62,096 bases of DNA, from NCBI GenBank assembly GCA_035476815.1, contig DATILD010000098.1, positions 1-62,096 of the forward strand, given 5' to 3'. Below the pieces are notes generated by a model. It was given only the letters and a program-made list of their open reading frames with translations, did no database searches and was not told where the DNA came from. This DNA comes from Methylibium sp035476815 (GTDB lineage: Bacteria > Pseudomonadota > Gammaproteobacteria > Burkholderiales > Burkholderiaceae_C). A program made the translations under genes and the position numbers. This document shows, one piece after another, positions 1 to 10,304 of the stretch (position 1 is its first letter; the number at the start of each line of letters is the position of its first letter).

Positions 1-235
1 GGCGCTGGCGCTGCAGCAGCCGTCGCCGACACTGCTCTACCGCTTCGACTTCGCGATCCTGACCGACTTCAAGGGCGGCTGGTACGCCCAGCCGGGTCTG
101 CGCTGGAAGCCCTCGAAGTCGATCCAGGGCGACCTGTACGCCAACATCGTCGCCGGCTCGAAGTCGAACAAGACCTTCACCGACGGCCTGCAACACAACA
201 ACGAAATCTTCGCGCGACTCGGCATCCTGTTCTGA
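1..235 (+). CDS. C-terminal end of a probable outer-membrane beta-barrel protein (partial)
   Basis: Open from the first base of the window in frame 2 to a TGA at 233-235, giving the last 77 residues of a protein whose start lies outside. The segment alternates polar and hydrophobic residues (GGWYAQPGLRWKPS, QGDLYANIVAGS) and ends in Gly-Ile-Leu-Phe. A terminal Phe after amphipathic strands is the usual signature of a Bam-assembled outer-membrane barrel. It is reminiscent of the DUF1302 barrel encoded at 23302-24999, which also ends in Phe, but the fragment is too short to fix the family. Function and operon context are not visible. Confidence 0.5.
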   Translation, partial: ALALQQPSPTLLYRFDFAILTDFKGGWYAQPGLRWKPSKSIQGDLYANIVAGSKSNKTFTDGLQHNNEIFARLGILF

Positions 236-417
236 GCCCGTGAGGACCGCCCGACGATGGCTCACCTGCGCCGCTACGGCCGCGACTACGCAGCCGCCGC
301 GCCTTCCTCGAGGCAACGGCTCGGCCTGGGCGGCGTTCTGGCGCAGCGGTTCGGTCGCGGCGGCCTTGTCTCGAGGCGTTTGAGCTCACCGCGGCTGTGA
401 GGACAGGCTCTGTCTAG
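236..417. other. intergenic gap, nothing recognised
   Basis: This gap separates the partial plus-strand barrel gene from the 3' end of the minus-strand diguanylate cyclase. The genes converge, so a terminator is expected, but I see no hairpin followed by a T run. Short reading frames here have no ribosome binding site and read as arginine-rich GC translation. Confidence 0.5.
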
Positions 418-3024
418 CTAGGCGGCTACCCGGACGCACGCCTTGCCCGCGTGCTTGGCCTGGTACATCGCGGTGTCGGCGCGGCGCCGCAGCTCGTCCA
501 GCGGTTCGCCCGGCGCATAGACGGCCAGGCCGACGCTGGGCGTGCAGACGACCGCGCGGCCGGCGAGGCCGTGCGGCTGCGACAGCTCCTCGACGAGGCG
601 CTCGCACTGGCGCCGGCGGTCGGCGTCGTCGCCGGCGTCCTCGAGCAGCACCGTGAACTCGTCGCCGCCGAGGCGGCTTACCACGTCGCTGCTGCGCACG
701 CAGGCACGCAGACGGTGCGCGACCTCGATCAACAGCTGGTCGCCGGCTTCGTGGCCGAGCGCGTCGTTGACCTCCTTGAAGCCATCGAGGTCGAGGTAGA
801 CCAGCGCCAGCGGCCGGCCGCTGCGGCGCGCGCGCGCTGCGGCCTGCTCGAGCTGTTCCTCGAAATGGCGGCGGTTGGGCAGCTGGGTCAGCGGGTCGAG
901 GCGGGCCAGGTCGGCGAGCAGGCGCTCCTGCTCCTTCCACAGCGTCACGTCGCTCAGCAGCCGCGCCATGTGGGTGATCCGGCCCTGGCCGTCGGTGACC
1001 TCGCTGACGCTGAGCCAGGCGTCGAAGCGGCTGCCGTCGGCGCGCGCCTGGCTCCATTCGCCGACCCAGCGCCGCCGCGCCTGCAGCGCCGCGGTCACGC
1101 CGGGCAGCGCCGCGTCGTCGAAGGGCGGCAGGCCGAGTGCCGTGGCGGGCAGGCCGATCAGGCCCTCGGCGCTGCGGCCGGTCAGCGCCAGGAAGGCGGC
1201 GTTGACGAACACGATGCGGTCCTCGGCGTCGCTGAGCACCACCGCGTCGGCCGTCTCCTCGACCACCCGTGACATCAGCCGCAGCCGCTCGGCCGCGGCG
1301 CGCGACTCGGTCACGTCGCCGGCGATCACGAGGATGTGGTCGACCGTGCCGTCGGGCGCGTGGACCGGCGCCTTGGCGACGTCGAACCAGCGGGTGCCGT
1401 GGACGCCGTCGACGCGGGTGTCGGGGAAATGGCACACGGCACCGGCGGCGGCGGCTTCGTCGTCCTGGGCCTGGGCCTCGGCCAGCTGCGCGGCCGGCAG
1501 GTAGGCGTCGGAGCGGCGGCCGACCACCGCGTCGGCCGGCACGCCGAACTGGCGTTCCGCGCCGCGGCTCCAGAACAGCAGCTCGCCGCGCGTCGCCGGT
1601 TGCGCGCTCTTCGCGTAGACCGCCAGCGGCAGCGTGTCCAGCAGGGTGCGGAAGAAGCTCTCGCGCTCGGCCAGCTGCCGCTCGGCGCGCCGGCGCTCGG
1701 TGACGTCGCGCACGATCAGCGCGACGCCGTCGGCCACCGGCACGATCTGGTAGTGCATCCAGTGCTGCGCCAGCGCGGGCGTGATGCCGTCGCGCTCCAG
1801 TTCGACGGTGCGCCGCTCGGCCAGGGCGCGGTGCAGCAGCTCGAGCAGCCCGCCGGCGCGGACCTGCGGGACCAGGTCGGTGACGCGCCGGCCGATCATG
1901 GCCTCGCGCTCCAGGCCGAGCAGGGCGCCGGCGCGGCGATTGACGTCGGTGACGCTGAAGTCGATCACCCGCCCGTGCTCGCGTTCGGCGCGCATCAGCC
2001 AGAGCGCGTCGAGGCTACCGTCCAGCGTGGCGGCGTACAGCGCCTCGGCGCGGCGCGCGGCGCGGCGGCTCGCTTCCAGCCGGCCGGCCTGCTGCCACAG
2101 GCCGACGCCGCCGGCCGCCACCAGCGCCGCCACCGCGGCCGCCCAGCCCAGCACGCGCCGTCGCGTCGCGGCATAGGCGGCATGGACACCGTCCGAGGCG
2201 ATCGCGACGACGCCGAGCAGCGGATGCCCGTCGACGCGCGCGACCGCCACGAAGCGCTCGCGCCCGTCGACCGGGCTGAGGTTGGGCCGCAGCGTCGCCG
2301 CCGAATCGCGGGCGCGCTCGACCGCCAGCCCGGCGTCGAGCCGCTGGCCGGCCGAGACCTGGCCGTCGACGCGCCTGGCCCGCACGATCGAATCGTTGGC
2401 CCCGACCACCGTGAGCGCGGTGCCCGGCGCCTCGCCGGTGCCGATGTCGCGGGTCAGCGCCGCCGGGTCCAGCCACGCCACCGCCACGCCGGCGAAGCCG
2501 CCGTCGGCATGGTGCAGCGGCCGCATGATCGGGATCACCGAGCCGCCGTCCAGCACGTCGGGCACCGGCGCGCCGACGGTGAGGCCGAGGTTGCCCTCGC
2601 GGCGGTGGTGCTTGAACGCGTCCTCGTCGCCGATGTGCAGCGGCACGCTGGTGGAGGTGGTGTCGATCACCAGGCCGTCGCGGTCGGTGACGAACACCGC
2701 ACGCGTCAGTTCGCTGCCGGCCAGGCCCGAGGACTGCAGCGTTTCGAGCGCCACCGGCGCCCCGGCCTCGCGCAGCGACTTGACGAGGCGCGTGATCTGG
2801 TCGGCCTGGTCGAGCAGCTGGCGGGTGCGCACCGCCAGCTTCTGGGCGTTGCGCTCGGCATCGGCCTGGACGCGGCCGGCCTCGAGCCGGTACTCGCCGT
2901 CCAGCGCCAGGTGGACGGCGACCGCCAGCGCCAGCAGCACGAGCACCAGCGCCGCCAGCAGCGCGCTGCGCAGCGAGACGAGGGCGGGGCGTTCGGGGCG
3001 CGTGGAGGGATCGGGCGGGGCCAT
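418..3024 (-). CDS. membrane sensor diguanylate cyclase (Cache-like, PAS x3, GGDEF)
   Basis: An 868-residue enzyme predicted to make cyclic di-GMP from two GTP. Order: transmembrane helix about 16-40, a periplasmic region to about 288 that looks Cache/PDC-like, a second helix about 290-310, PAS-type modules about 325-445, 453-575 and 582-697, and a GGDEF domain about 702-866. The signature GGDEF is at 786-790. RSSD at 777-780 matches the inhibitory I-site RxxD five residues upstream, so product inhibition is likely. There is no EAL or HD-GYP domain. It stands alone and points toward the FKBP gene's 5' side on the same strand; no partner response regulator is adjacent. The periplasmic ligand cannot be read from sequence. 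Confidence 0.93.
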   Translation of the reverse strand: MAPPDPSTRPERPALVSLRSALLAALVLVLLALAVAVHLALDGEYRLEAGRVQADAERNAQKLAVRTRQLLDQADQITRLVKSLREAGAPVALETLQSSGLAGSELTRAVFVTDRDGLVIDTTSTSVPLHIGDEDAFKHHRREGNLGLTVGAPVPDVLDGGSVIPIMRPLHHADGGFAGVAVAWLDPAALTRDIGTGEAPGTALTVVGANDSIVRARRVDGQVSAGQRLDAGLAVERARDSAATLRPNLSPVDGRERFVAVARVDGHPLLGVVAIASDGVHAAYAATRRRVLGWAAAVAALVAAGGVGLWQQAGRLEASRRAARRAEALYAATLDGSLDALWLMRAEREHGRVIDFSVTDVNRRAGALLGLEREAMIGRRVTDLVPQVRAGGLLELLHRALAERRTVELERDGITPALAQHWMHYQIVPVADGVALIVRDVTERRRAERQLAERESFFRTLLDTLPLAVYAKSAQPATRGELLFWSRGAERQFGVPADAVVGRRSDAYLPAAQLAEAQAQDDEAAAAGAVCHFPDTRVDGVHGTRWFDVAKAPVHAPDGTVDHILVIAGDVTESRAAAERLRLMSRVVEETADAVVLSDAEDRIVFVNAAFLALTGRSAEGLIGLPATALGLPPFDDAALPGVTAALQARRRWVGEWSQARADGSRFDAWLSVSEVTDGQGRITHMARLLSDVTLWKEQERLLADLARLDPLTQLPNRRHFEEQLEQAAARARRSGRPLALVYLDLDGFKEVNDALGHEAGDQLLIEVAHRLRACVRSSDVVSRLGGDEFTVLLEDAGDDADRRRQCERLVEELSQPHGLAGRAVVCTPSVGLAVYAPGEPLDELRRRADTAMYQAKHAGKACVRVAA

Positions 3025-3107
3025 GGGTGAACGGCGCCGCGACCGGGCGGCGCCCTGTCACGGTATCGGCCGCCGCGCCGCCGGCTTGAACGCGGCGCGG
3101 CCGGCCG

Positions 3108-3458
3108 TCAGGAGATGCCGAGCAATTCGACCTCGAACAGCAGCGTCGCATTCGGCGGGATCACGCCGCCGGCGCCGCGCGCGCCGTAGCCGAGCTGGGG
3201 CGGGATCACCAGCCGGCGCGTGCCGCCGACCTGCATGCCGGCCACGCCCTCGTCCCAGCCGGCGATCACCATGCCGGCGCCGAGGGAGAACTCGAAGGGC
3301 TGGCCGCGGTCCTTGCTGGAGTCGAACTTGCGTCCGGCCGTGCCGTCGTTGTAGAGCCAGCCGGTGTAGTGCACGCGGACCTCGCGGCCAGCGGTGGCGG
3401 TGGCGCCGGTGCCGGCGGTGCTGTCTTCGTACTGGAGGCCGGAGGGGGTCGTGATCAT
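3108..3458 (-). CDS. FKBP-type peptidyl-prolyl cis-trans isomerase
   Basis: A 116-residue single FKBP domain with no signal peptide, so cytoplasmic. Family motifs are complete: VHYTGWLYNDGTAGRKFDSS, the GMVIAGWDEG loop and the LVIPPQLGYGARGAGG segment, followed by IPPNATLLFEVELLGI at the C-terminus. These residues line the proline-binding pocket in FKBP12-type enzymes. It accelerates X-Pro bond isomerisation during folding. The gene lies 83 bp upstream of the diguanylate cyclase on the same strand and is divergent from the histidine kinase. The ATG at 3458 gives the length normal for the family. Confidence 0.96.
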   Translation of the reverse strand: MITTPSGLQYEDSTAGTGATATAGREVRVHYTGWLYNDGTAGRKFDSSKDRGQPFEFSLGAGMVIAGWDEGVAGMQVGGTRRLVIPPQLGYGARGAGGVIPPNATLLFEVELLGIS

Positions 3459-3661
3459 GGCGGGCTTTCGCGGGGGGACGTCGAGGCGCGCAGCATAGCC
3501 GGCCGCCGGGCCGCCGTCGCCGCACCGCGACGGTGCGACCGGAAGCGCCGAACAGCCTGGGGAGGAGCGGCTTTTTCGCGGCTCGCCGTAGGCTCGGCGT
3601 AATGCCCCTGCTGCATACTGGCTCGGTGGCAGCCGCGCCCCCGAACGTCGACAGCTCCGCC

Positions 3662-5872
<2,211 letters not shown>

Positions 5873-6244
5873 GCCCGAGCCGCGGCGGCGCCTGCCGCGC
5901 GCCGGTCGAGCTTCACACTCGACAAGCTCGAGCCGGTCGACTTCCTCGGCGGCAAGGGCTTGCGCTTCGACTACACGCTGCTGCACAAGACCGACGACGT
6001 GCGCATCGCCGGCCTCGCCTACGCGCTGGTGAAGGACAAGGAGCTGTTCGTCATCCACTACAGCGCGCCGCGGCTGGGCTTCTTCCCGCGCTACCGGGCG
6101 CAGATCGAGCAGATGCCGGCGGGGGCGCGGCTCAAGAGCCGAGCGGCCGACGGCATGGCGCCGGCCACGGCGCCGACGGTGGGCCGCGTCGCCGCCCCGT
6201 TCGCCGTGGAGACTGCGGCACCGCCCCCGGCCTTGCGTGATTGA
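5873..6244 (+). pseudogene. remnant of a conserved lipoprotein-like gene lacking its 5' end
   Basis: Directly after the kinase TAA (5870-5872), and in the same frame, the sequence stays open to a TGA at 6242-6244. It reads SFTLDKLEPVDFLGGKG at about 5909-5959, then LRFDYTLLHKTDDVRIAGLA, then LFVIHYSAPRLGFFPRYRAQ. This has protein-like composition and resembles the C-terminal half of small Burkholderiales lipoproteins, recalled from memory and not searched. No signal peptide, lipobox or ribosome site is left; the first possible start is TTG 5960, in mid-domain. After about 6130 it becomes Ala/Pro-rich. I read it as a 5'-truncated gene. It fills most of the 428-bp gap between the kinase and the RTX gene. 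Confidence 0.55.
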
Positions 6245-6300
6245 CGGGCAGGGGTCGCCCGGCCTACCGTCGCGCGGTCTCACAGCGCACGGAGCAGACC

Positions 6301-8148
6301 ATGGCATTCGATGGAAGCACCCTGGCCGCGGCCACCTCGGCGACGTTCGTCAGCGGCGTGTTCACCGACACCTTCACCATCAGCACCACCATCGACGTCG
6401 ACATGGTGCGCGTCGAGCTGGTGGCCGGCAGCCTCTACCAGATCGACGTCGACCACGGCACCGCCAGCGACTTGCTGCTGCGCGTGTTCGACGCCTTCGG
6501 CAACGAGGTCAAGCGCAATGACGACGGCTTCCGCGCCGTCGATGACGTGGTCTTCAGCCTGTCGCCCTTCACCGATTTCGTGCCGGGCTACAGCGGAACC
6601 TACTACGTCGCCATCAGCCCCTACTACCTGAGCGGCTACAACCCGACGACGACGCTCGGGCGCAGCTCGCCGGAGAACCCGCTGGGCACCACCAACGGCA
6701 CCCTGACGATCGCCACCGCCACACCGGCCTTGTTTCCCTCGTCGGCGTCGATCAACGCGATCACCGCGGAAAGCTCCAGCGACGAGACCGATGCCCTGCG
6801 CAACGATGCCGGGCGGCTGCGGGTCGAGTACTCCGGCGCCGTGGACACCAGCCTCGATGTCGACATCGGCCGCGCCGACCTGAGCAAGGGCGACGTCGTC
6901 GTCGTCGACATCAGCAGCGATTCGTCCACCGTCGCCCTCGGCAGCGTGCTGCGGGTCTTCAATGCCGCCGGCACGCAGATCGGCTTCGACGACGACGCGG
7001 GTTTCGGCGACGAAAGCGAACTGGTGTTCGCCGCCCCGGCGGCCGGCTCGTACTACATCGGCATCAGCGGCGAGGGCAACAGCAGCTACAACGGGCTCGA
7101 CGGGACCGGCACGGTGGCGGGTGCCGTCGGCGATTACGGGGCCATCGTGCACCTGAACCCGACGCAGATCGGCACCTCGAGCGTCAACATCTTCACGGCC
7201 GGCGAAGGGGCCGACTACATCGTCGGCCTGGGCGGCAACGACACCATCGCCGGCGGCGACGGGCGCGACACCGTCTCCGGCGGCGACGACAACGACGTGA
7301 TCCAGGGCGACCTGAACCAGGACGTGCTGTACGGCGACGCCGGCACCGACGCGATGAACGGCGGCGGCGGCAACGACGTGCTGGTCGGCGGCACCGGCAA
7401 CGACACGCTGCAGGGCGGCTCCGGCGTCGGCAACGACATCCTGTCCGGCGGCGAAGGCAACGACACCGCGAATGCCGGCAACGGCAACGACACGCTGTCC
7501 GGCGGCATCGGCGACGACACCCTGGACGGGAGCACGGGCGACGACATCGTCGCCGGCGACGACGGCAACGACCGCCTGATCGGCAACGGTGGCGCCGATT
7601 CGGTGACCGGCGGCCTGGACAACGACACCCTGTTCGGCAGTGCGGGCAACGACACGCTGTCCGGCGACGGCGGCGACGACGAACTCAACGGCAACGTCGA
7701 CGCGGACCTGCTGCGCGGCGGCATCGGCAACGACACGCTCAACGGCGGCTCGGAGAACGACACGCTGGTCGGCGAGGCCGGCGCCGACACGCTGAACGGC
7801 GGCACCGGCAGCGACACGCTGTTCGGCGGTGCCGGCATCGATCAGCTGACCGGCAGCACGGACGCCGACCACTTCGTCTTCGAGCTGCCGATCGATGCCT
7901 CGGACATCGTCACCGACTTCGCGGTCGGTGTCGATCTGATCGATCTGACGGCGGTCTTCGGCGTCGGCGTCGTCAACAGCGGCAACCTGAGCCAGTACGT
8001 GCAGGTCACGGCGGCCGGCGCCGGCAGCGACGCCTTCCTCGGCGTCGACGCCGACGGCGCGACCGGCGGCTTCAACTTCACCGTCGTCGCGCTGTTCCAG
8101 GCGGTCACGCCGGGCGCGCTGTTCGACGTGAACAACTTCGTCCTTTGA
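6301..8148 (+). CDS. secreted RTX calcium-binding repeat protein with PPC-like N-terminal domains
   Basis: A 615-residue acidic protein starting at ATG 6301, preceded by ACGGAGC. Residues about 15-150 and 165-300 are two beta-rich modules with alternating Asp/Ser/Val and the motif LLLRVFDAFGNEV / SVLRVFNAAGTQIGFDDD. These resemble bacterial pre-peptidase C-terminal (PPC) domains. From about 305 to 535 run some two dozen nonapeptides of the GGxGxDxLx type (for example GGTGNDTLQGG, GGIGNDTLNGG) that form calcium-binding parallel beta-rolls. The end (DHFVFELP then a DIVTDFAVGVDLIDL stretch) is the usual C-terminal type I secretion region. There is no Sec signal peptide, as expected. No protease or lipase domain is visible and no ABC exporter genes are adjacent. 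Role unknown, perhaps surface or biofilm matrix. Confidence 0.88.
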   Translation: MAFDGSTLAAATSATFVSGVFTDTFTISTTIDVDMVRVELVAGSLYQIDVDHGTASDLLLRVFDAFGNEVKRNDDGFRAVDDVVFSLSPFTDFVPGYSGTYYVAISPYYLSGYNPTTTLGRSSPENPLGTTNGTLTIATATPALFPSSASINAITAESSSDETDALRNDAGRLRVEYSGAVDTSLDVDIGRADLSKGDVVVVDISSDSSTVALGSVLRVFNAAGTQIGFDDDAGFGDESELVFAAPAAGSYYIGISGEGNSSYNGLDGTGTVAGAVGDYGAIVHLNPTQIGTSSVNIFTAGEGADYIVGLGGNDTIAGGDGRDTVSGGDDNDVIQGDLNQDVLYGDAGTDAMNGGGGNDVLVGGTGNDTLQGGSGVGNDILSGGEGNDTANAGNGNDTLSGGIGDDTLDGSTGDDIVAGDDGNDRLIGNGGADSVTGGLDNDTLFGSAGNDTLSGDGGDDELNGNVDADLLRGGIGNDTLNGGSENDTLVGEAGADTLNGGTGSDTLFGGAGIDQLTGSTDADHFVFELPIDASDIVTDFAVGVDLIDLTAVFGVGVVNSGNLSQYVQVTAAGAGSDAFLGVDADGATGGFNFTVVALFQAVTPGALFDVNNFVL

Positions 8149-8215
8149 ACGCCGCGGCAGTGGCGCCCGGGCGCTGCCGCGCCCGCCCGGGCCGCTGGCT
8201 ACACTGCCCGCCACC

Positions 8216-9514
8216 ATGGACCTCGGCACCAGCCTGCTCGTGATCGCGGCGCTGATCGCCGCCTGCGCCTTCTTCTCGATGGCCGAGCTGTCGCTGGCGG
8301 CGGCGCGGCGCATCAAGCTGCGCCAGATCGCCGACGAGGGGGATGCGCGCGCGCAGCGCGTGCTCGACGTGCAGCAGCGGCCGGGGCACTTCGTCACCGT
8401 GGTGCAGATCGGGCTGAACGCGATCGCGATCCTCGGCGGCATCGTCGGCGAGGGGGCGCTGTCGCCGACGCTGGCGCGCGCGGCCGGCGGCCTGATGGCG
8501 CCGGAGACCGCGGCGACGGTCGGCTTCATCGCCTCGTTCGTGCTGGTGACGGCGGCCTTCGTGCTGTTCGCCGACCTGTTTCCCAAGCGGGTGAGCCTCA
8601 CCAACCCCGAGGCGGTGGCGATGGCGCTGGTCGGGCCGATGGACACGCTGACCGGGCTGCTCAAGCCGCTGGCCTGGGGGTTCGACAAGGCCGCCGACGC
8701 GCTCTTCACGCTGTTCGGCCTGCGTCGCACGCGCGACGACCGCGTGACCCACGACGACATCCTGGCGATGGCTGAGGCCGGCGCCGCCGGCGGCCTGCTG
8801 GCGCAGGAGGAGCAGCAGCTGATCGCCAACGTGTTCGAGCTCGACACCCGCACGGTCGAGAGCGCGATGACGGCGCGCGACCGCATCGTGCACTTCCTGC
8901 GCGACGACCCGCCGGAGCTGATCCGCGCGCGCATCACCTCCAACCCGCATTCCACCTACCTGGTCTGCGACCGCGACATCGACCATGTGCTCGGCTATGT
9001 CGATGCCAAGGACCTGCTGATCCGGGTGCTCAACGAGCAGTCGATCGCGCTCGACGCGCCGGGGCTGCTGCAGAAGGTGCTGGTGATCCCGGACCGGCTG
9101 ACGCTGTCGGAGGTGATCGAGCAGTTCCGCGCCGTGCACGACGACTTCGCGGTGATCATGAACGAGTACAGCCTGGTGGTCGGCGTGATCACCCTCAACG
9201 ACGTGATGAGCACGGTGATGGGCGACCTGGTCTCGCCCTGGGCGGAGGAGCAGATCGTGCAGCGCGAGGACGGCAGCTGGCTGATCGACGGCGTGACGCC
9301 GATCCCCGACGTGCTGCGTGCGCTCGATCTCGATGAACTGCCGCGCCAGGGCCAGTACGACACGCTGGCCGGCTTCCTGATGGTGATGCTGCGGCGCATC
9401 CCGCGGCGCACCGACTGCCTGGTGCATGCGGGGCTGCGCTTCGAGGTGCTCGACGTCGACAACCACAAGATCGACCAGGTGCTGGTCACCCGGCTGCCGG
9501 CCGCGGCACCTTGA
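8216..9514 (+). CDS. CorC/HlyC-family membrane protein (CNNM/DUF21, CBS pair, transporter-associated domain)
   Basis: A 432-residue protein. The N-terminal DUF21/CNNM membrane domain spans about residues 1-190 with four helices (first LLVIAALIAACAFFSMAEL, last near FVLVTAAFVLFADLFPKR). Two CBS motifs cover about 220-345, and a CorC_HlyC domain about 360-430 (EDGSWLIDGVTPIPDV). The family is linked to magnesium or cobalt efflux; the older hemolysin label rests on weak evidence. The ATG at 8216 immediately precedes the first helix. The gene is monocistronic and faces the acetyltransferase gene across the structured 9515-9739 gap. Confidence 0.9.
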   Translation: MDLGTSLLVIAALIAACAFFSMAELSLAAARRIKLRQIADEGDARAQRVLDVQQRPGHFVTVVQIGLNAIAILGGIVGEGALSPTLARAAGGLMAPETAATVGFIASFVLVTAAFVLFADLFPKRVSLTNPEAVAMALVGPMDTLTGLLKPLAWGFDKAADALFTLFGLRRTRDDRVTHDDILAMAEAGAAGGLLAQEEQQLIANVFELDTRTVESAMTARDRIVHFLRDDPPELIRARITSNPHSTYLVCDRDIDHVLGYVDAKDLLIRVLNEQSIALDAPGLLQKVLVIPDRLTLSEVIEQFRAVHDDFAVIMNEYSLVVGVITLNDVMSTVMGDLVSPWAEEQIVQREDGSWLIDGVTPIPDVLRALDLDELPRQGQYDTLAGFLMVMLRRIPRRTDCLVHAGLRFEVLDVDNHKIDQVLVTRLPAAAP

Positions 9515-9523
9515 AACGACGAA

Positions 9524-9701
9524 CCCCTGCCGGGTGAAGGCAGGGGCGCGGTGTTGGTGCTTCCTGTGTGGGGTGCCTGCGAGAGGCACCCGGGACCCGG
9601 AAGCTCGGTCCCGGCGTCGGGCGGGGAGCCCGGAGCCGACGACGGGCTGATCGTACGCACGGCGGTCCGCGGCGGCATGCCGCGGACCGGGGGTGGCCCC
9701 C
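9524..9701 (+). ncRNA. run of perfect hairpins in a convergent gap; structured RNA or terminator cluster candidate
   Basis: The 225-bp gap between the CorC gene and the convergent acetyltransferase gene holds consecutive exact stem-loops. Arms: 9524-9531 with 9539-9546 (8 bp); 9571-9578 with 9584-9591 (8 bp); 9591-9597 with 9607-9613 (7 bp); a GTCGG/CCGAC stem around 9616-9640; 9664-9673 with 9679-9688 (10 bp, loop GGCAT); and 9689-9693 with 9697-9701 (5 bp). None is followed by a T run, so classical intrinsic termination is not shown. It may be a trailer processed from the CorC mRNA, a bidirectional terminator zone, or a small RNA. GC-rich DNA makes chance stems common, but not this many exact ones in series. 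Confidence 0.4.
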
Positions 9702-9739
9702 GCGTTCCGGTGAAATGTCGCGCGCCGGCGGGCGCCGTT

Positions 9740-10018
9740 TCAGCCGTCGGCGAGCAGCGTCCGCGTCTCCGGATGGCGACGCATGTAGGCGGCGACGTAG
9801 GAGCACACCGGCTCGACCTTCAGGCCCTCGGCGCGGGCCCAGTCGAGGGCCGCCTGCACCAGCGCCGCGGCGATGCCGTGGCCGCGCAGCGCGCCGGGCA
9901 CCAGCGTGTGCGGCAGCACCAGCACGCCGCCCTGGCGGCGGTAGTCGGCGACGCACAGCAGGCCGTCGACGGTGGTCTCGAAGCGCGAGGCGGCGCGGTT
10001 GTGGACGATCTCGGTCAT
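9740..10018 (-). CDS. GNAT-like N-acetyltransferase (YjdJ/COG2388 type)
   Basis: A 92-residue protein from ATG 10018. The core VLPHTLVPGALRGHGIAAAL is the acetyl-CoA-binding motif A of small stand-alone GNAT proteins (RGxGIA). It is followed by VQAALDWARAEGLKVEPVCS and YVAAYMRRHPE, typical of the COG2388 subfamily. The N-terminal TEIVHNRAASRFETTVDG also fits that subfamily. Substrate unknown. Its start codon lies only 16 bp from the end of the palindromic element at 10035-10304. Its native promoter may therefore have been displaced, or the element may serve as its leader. Confidence 0.85.
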   Translation of the reverse strand: MTEIVHNRAASRFETTVDGLLCVADYRRQGGVLVLPHTLVPGALRGHGIAAALVQAALDWARAEGLKVEPVCSYVAAYMRRHPETRTLLADG

Positions 10019-10034
10019 GTGCGGACCATAGCGG

Positions 10035-10304
10035 CTAGGGCCTGTTAACGCTATCGGAGGGCTCGCGCCCGGGCGGCGCAGGCTGCAGGGCAAGGCGCGA
10101 GCGAGGCCGCGTGCGCCTGCACGCAACGAGCGAGCAACGCCGCCCTGCGGCCTGCGCGGCCCGGGCCCTTCGGGTGATCCCAGGAAACGGCGGCCCTCGG
10201 CGTTGCAAATGCTCGCCGTAGCCGTGCTACGGCTGTGCTTTGCGCCTTGATGGCCGCCGTTTCCTGGGTCACGCGAGTCCTCCGATAGCGTTAACAGGCC
10301 CTAG
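10035..10304. repeat. 270-bp nested palindromic element, MITE-like
   Basis: The outer arms 10035-10060 and 10279-10304 are exact 26-bp inverted repeats (outer end CTAGGGCCTGTTAACG). With one mismatch they extend to 33 bp through CTCGCG. Inside them 10179-10195 and 10252-10268 are an exact 17-bp inverted pair (CCCAGGAAACGGCGGCC and its complement). At the core, 10215-10222 and 10226-10233 are an 8-bp hairpin (GCCGTAGC). No reading frame inside looks coding. Both ends are CTAG; no longer target duplication is obvious. The right arm includes the TAG stop of the AcuI-like gene. It may be a non-autonomous mobile element, a REP-like element or a large bidirectional terminator. Confidence 0.7.

Noticed and set aside
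3533..3661. Longer N-terminus for the hybrid histidine kinase from GTG 3533 or ATG 3602
   Set aside because: The extra residues show no domain or signal and overlap the FKBP promoter region; ATG 3662 directly precedes the first membrane helix.
7201..7860. Regular short repeats suggesting a CRISPR array or tandem DNA repeat
   Set aside because: The period is about 27 bases and varies in sequence while keeping the GGxGxD code; it is a protein-level RTX repeat, not repeat-spacer DNA.
6280..8955. Long minus-strand open frame across the RTX and CorC genes
   Set aside because: It covers two clearly coding plus-strand genes and its sequence is the low-complexity mirror of RTX repeats.
9524..9546. 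A classical intrinsic terminator after the CorC-like gene
   Set aside because: The stem is perfect but is followed by GCGCGGTGTTGG instead of a T run; kept only as part of the structured-gap entry.
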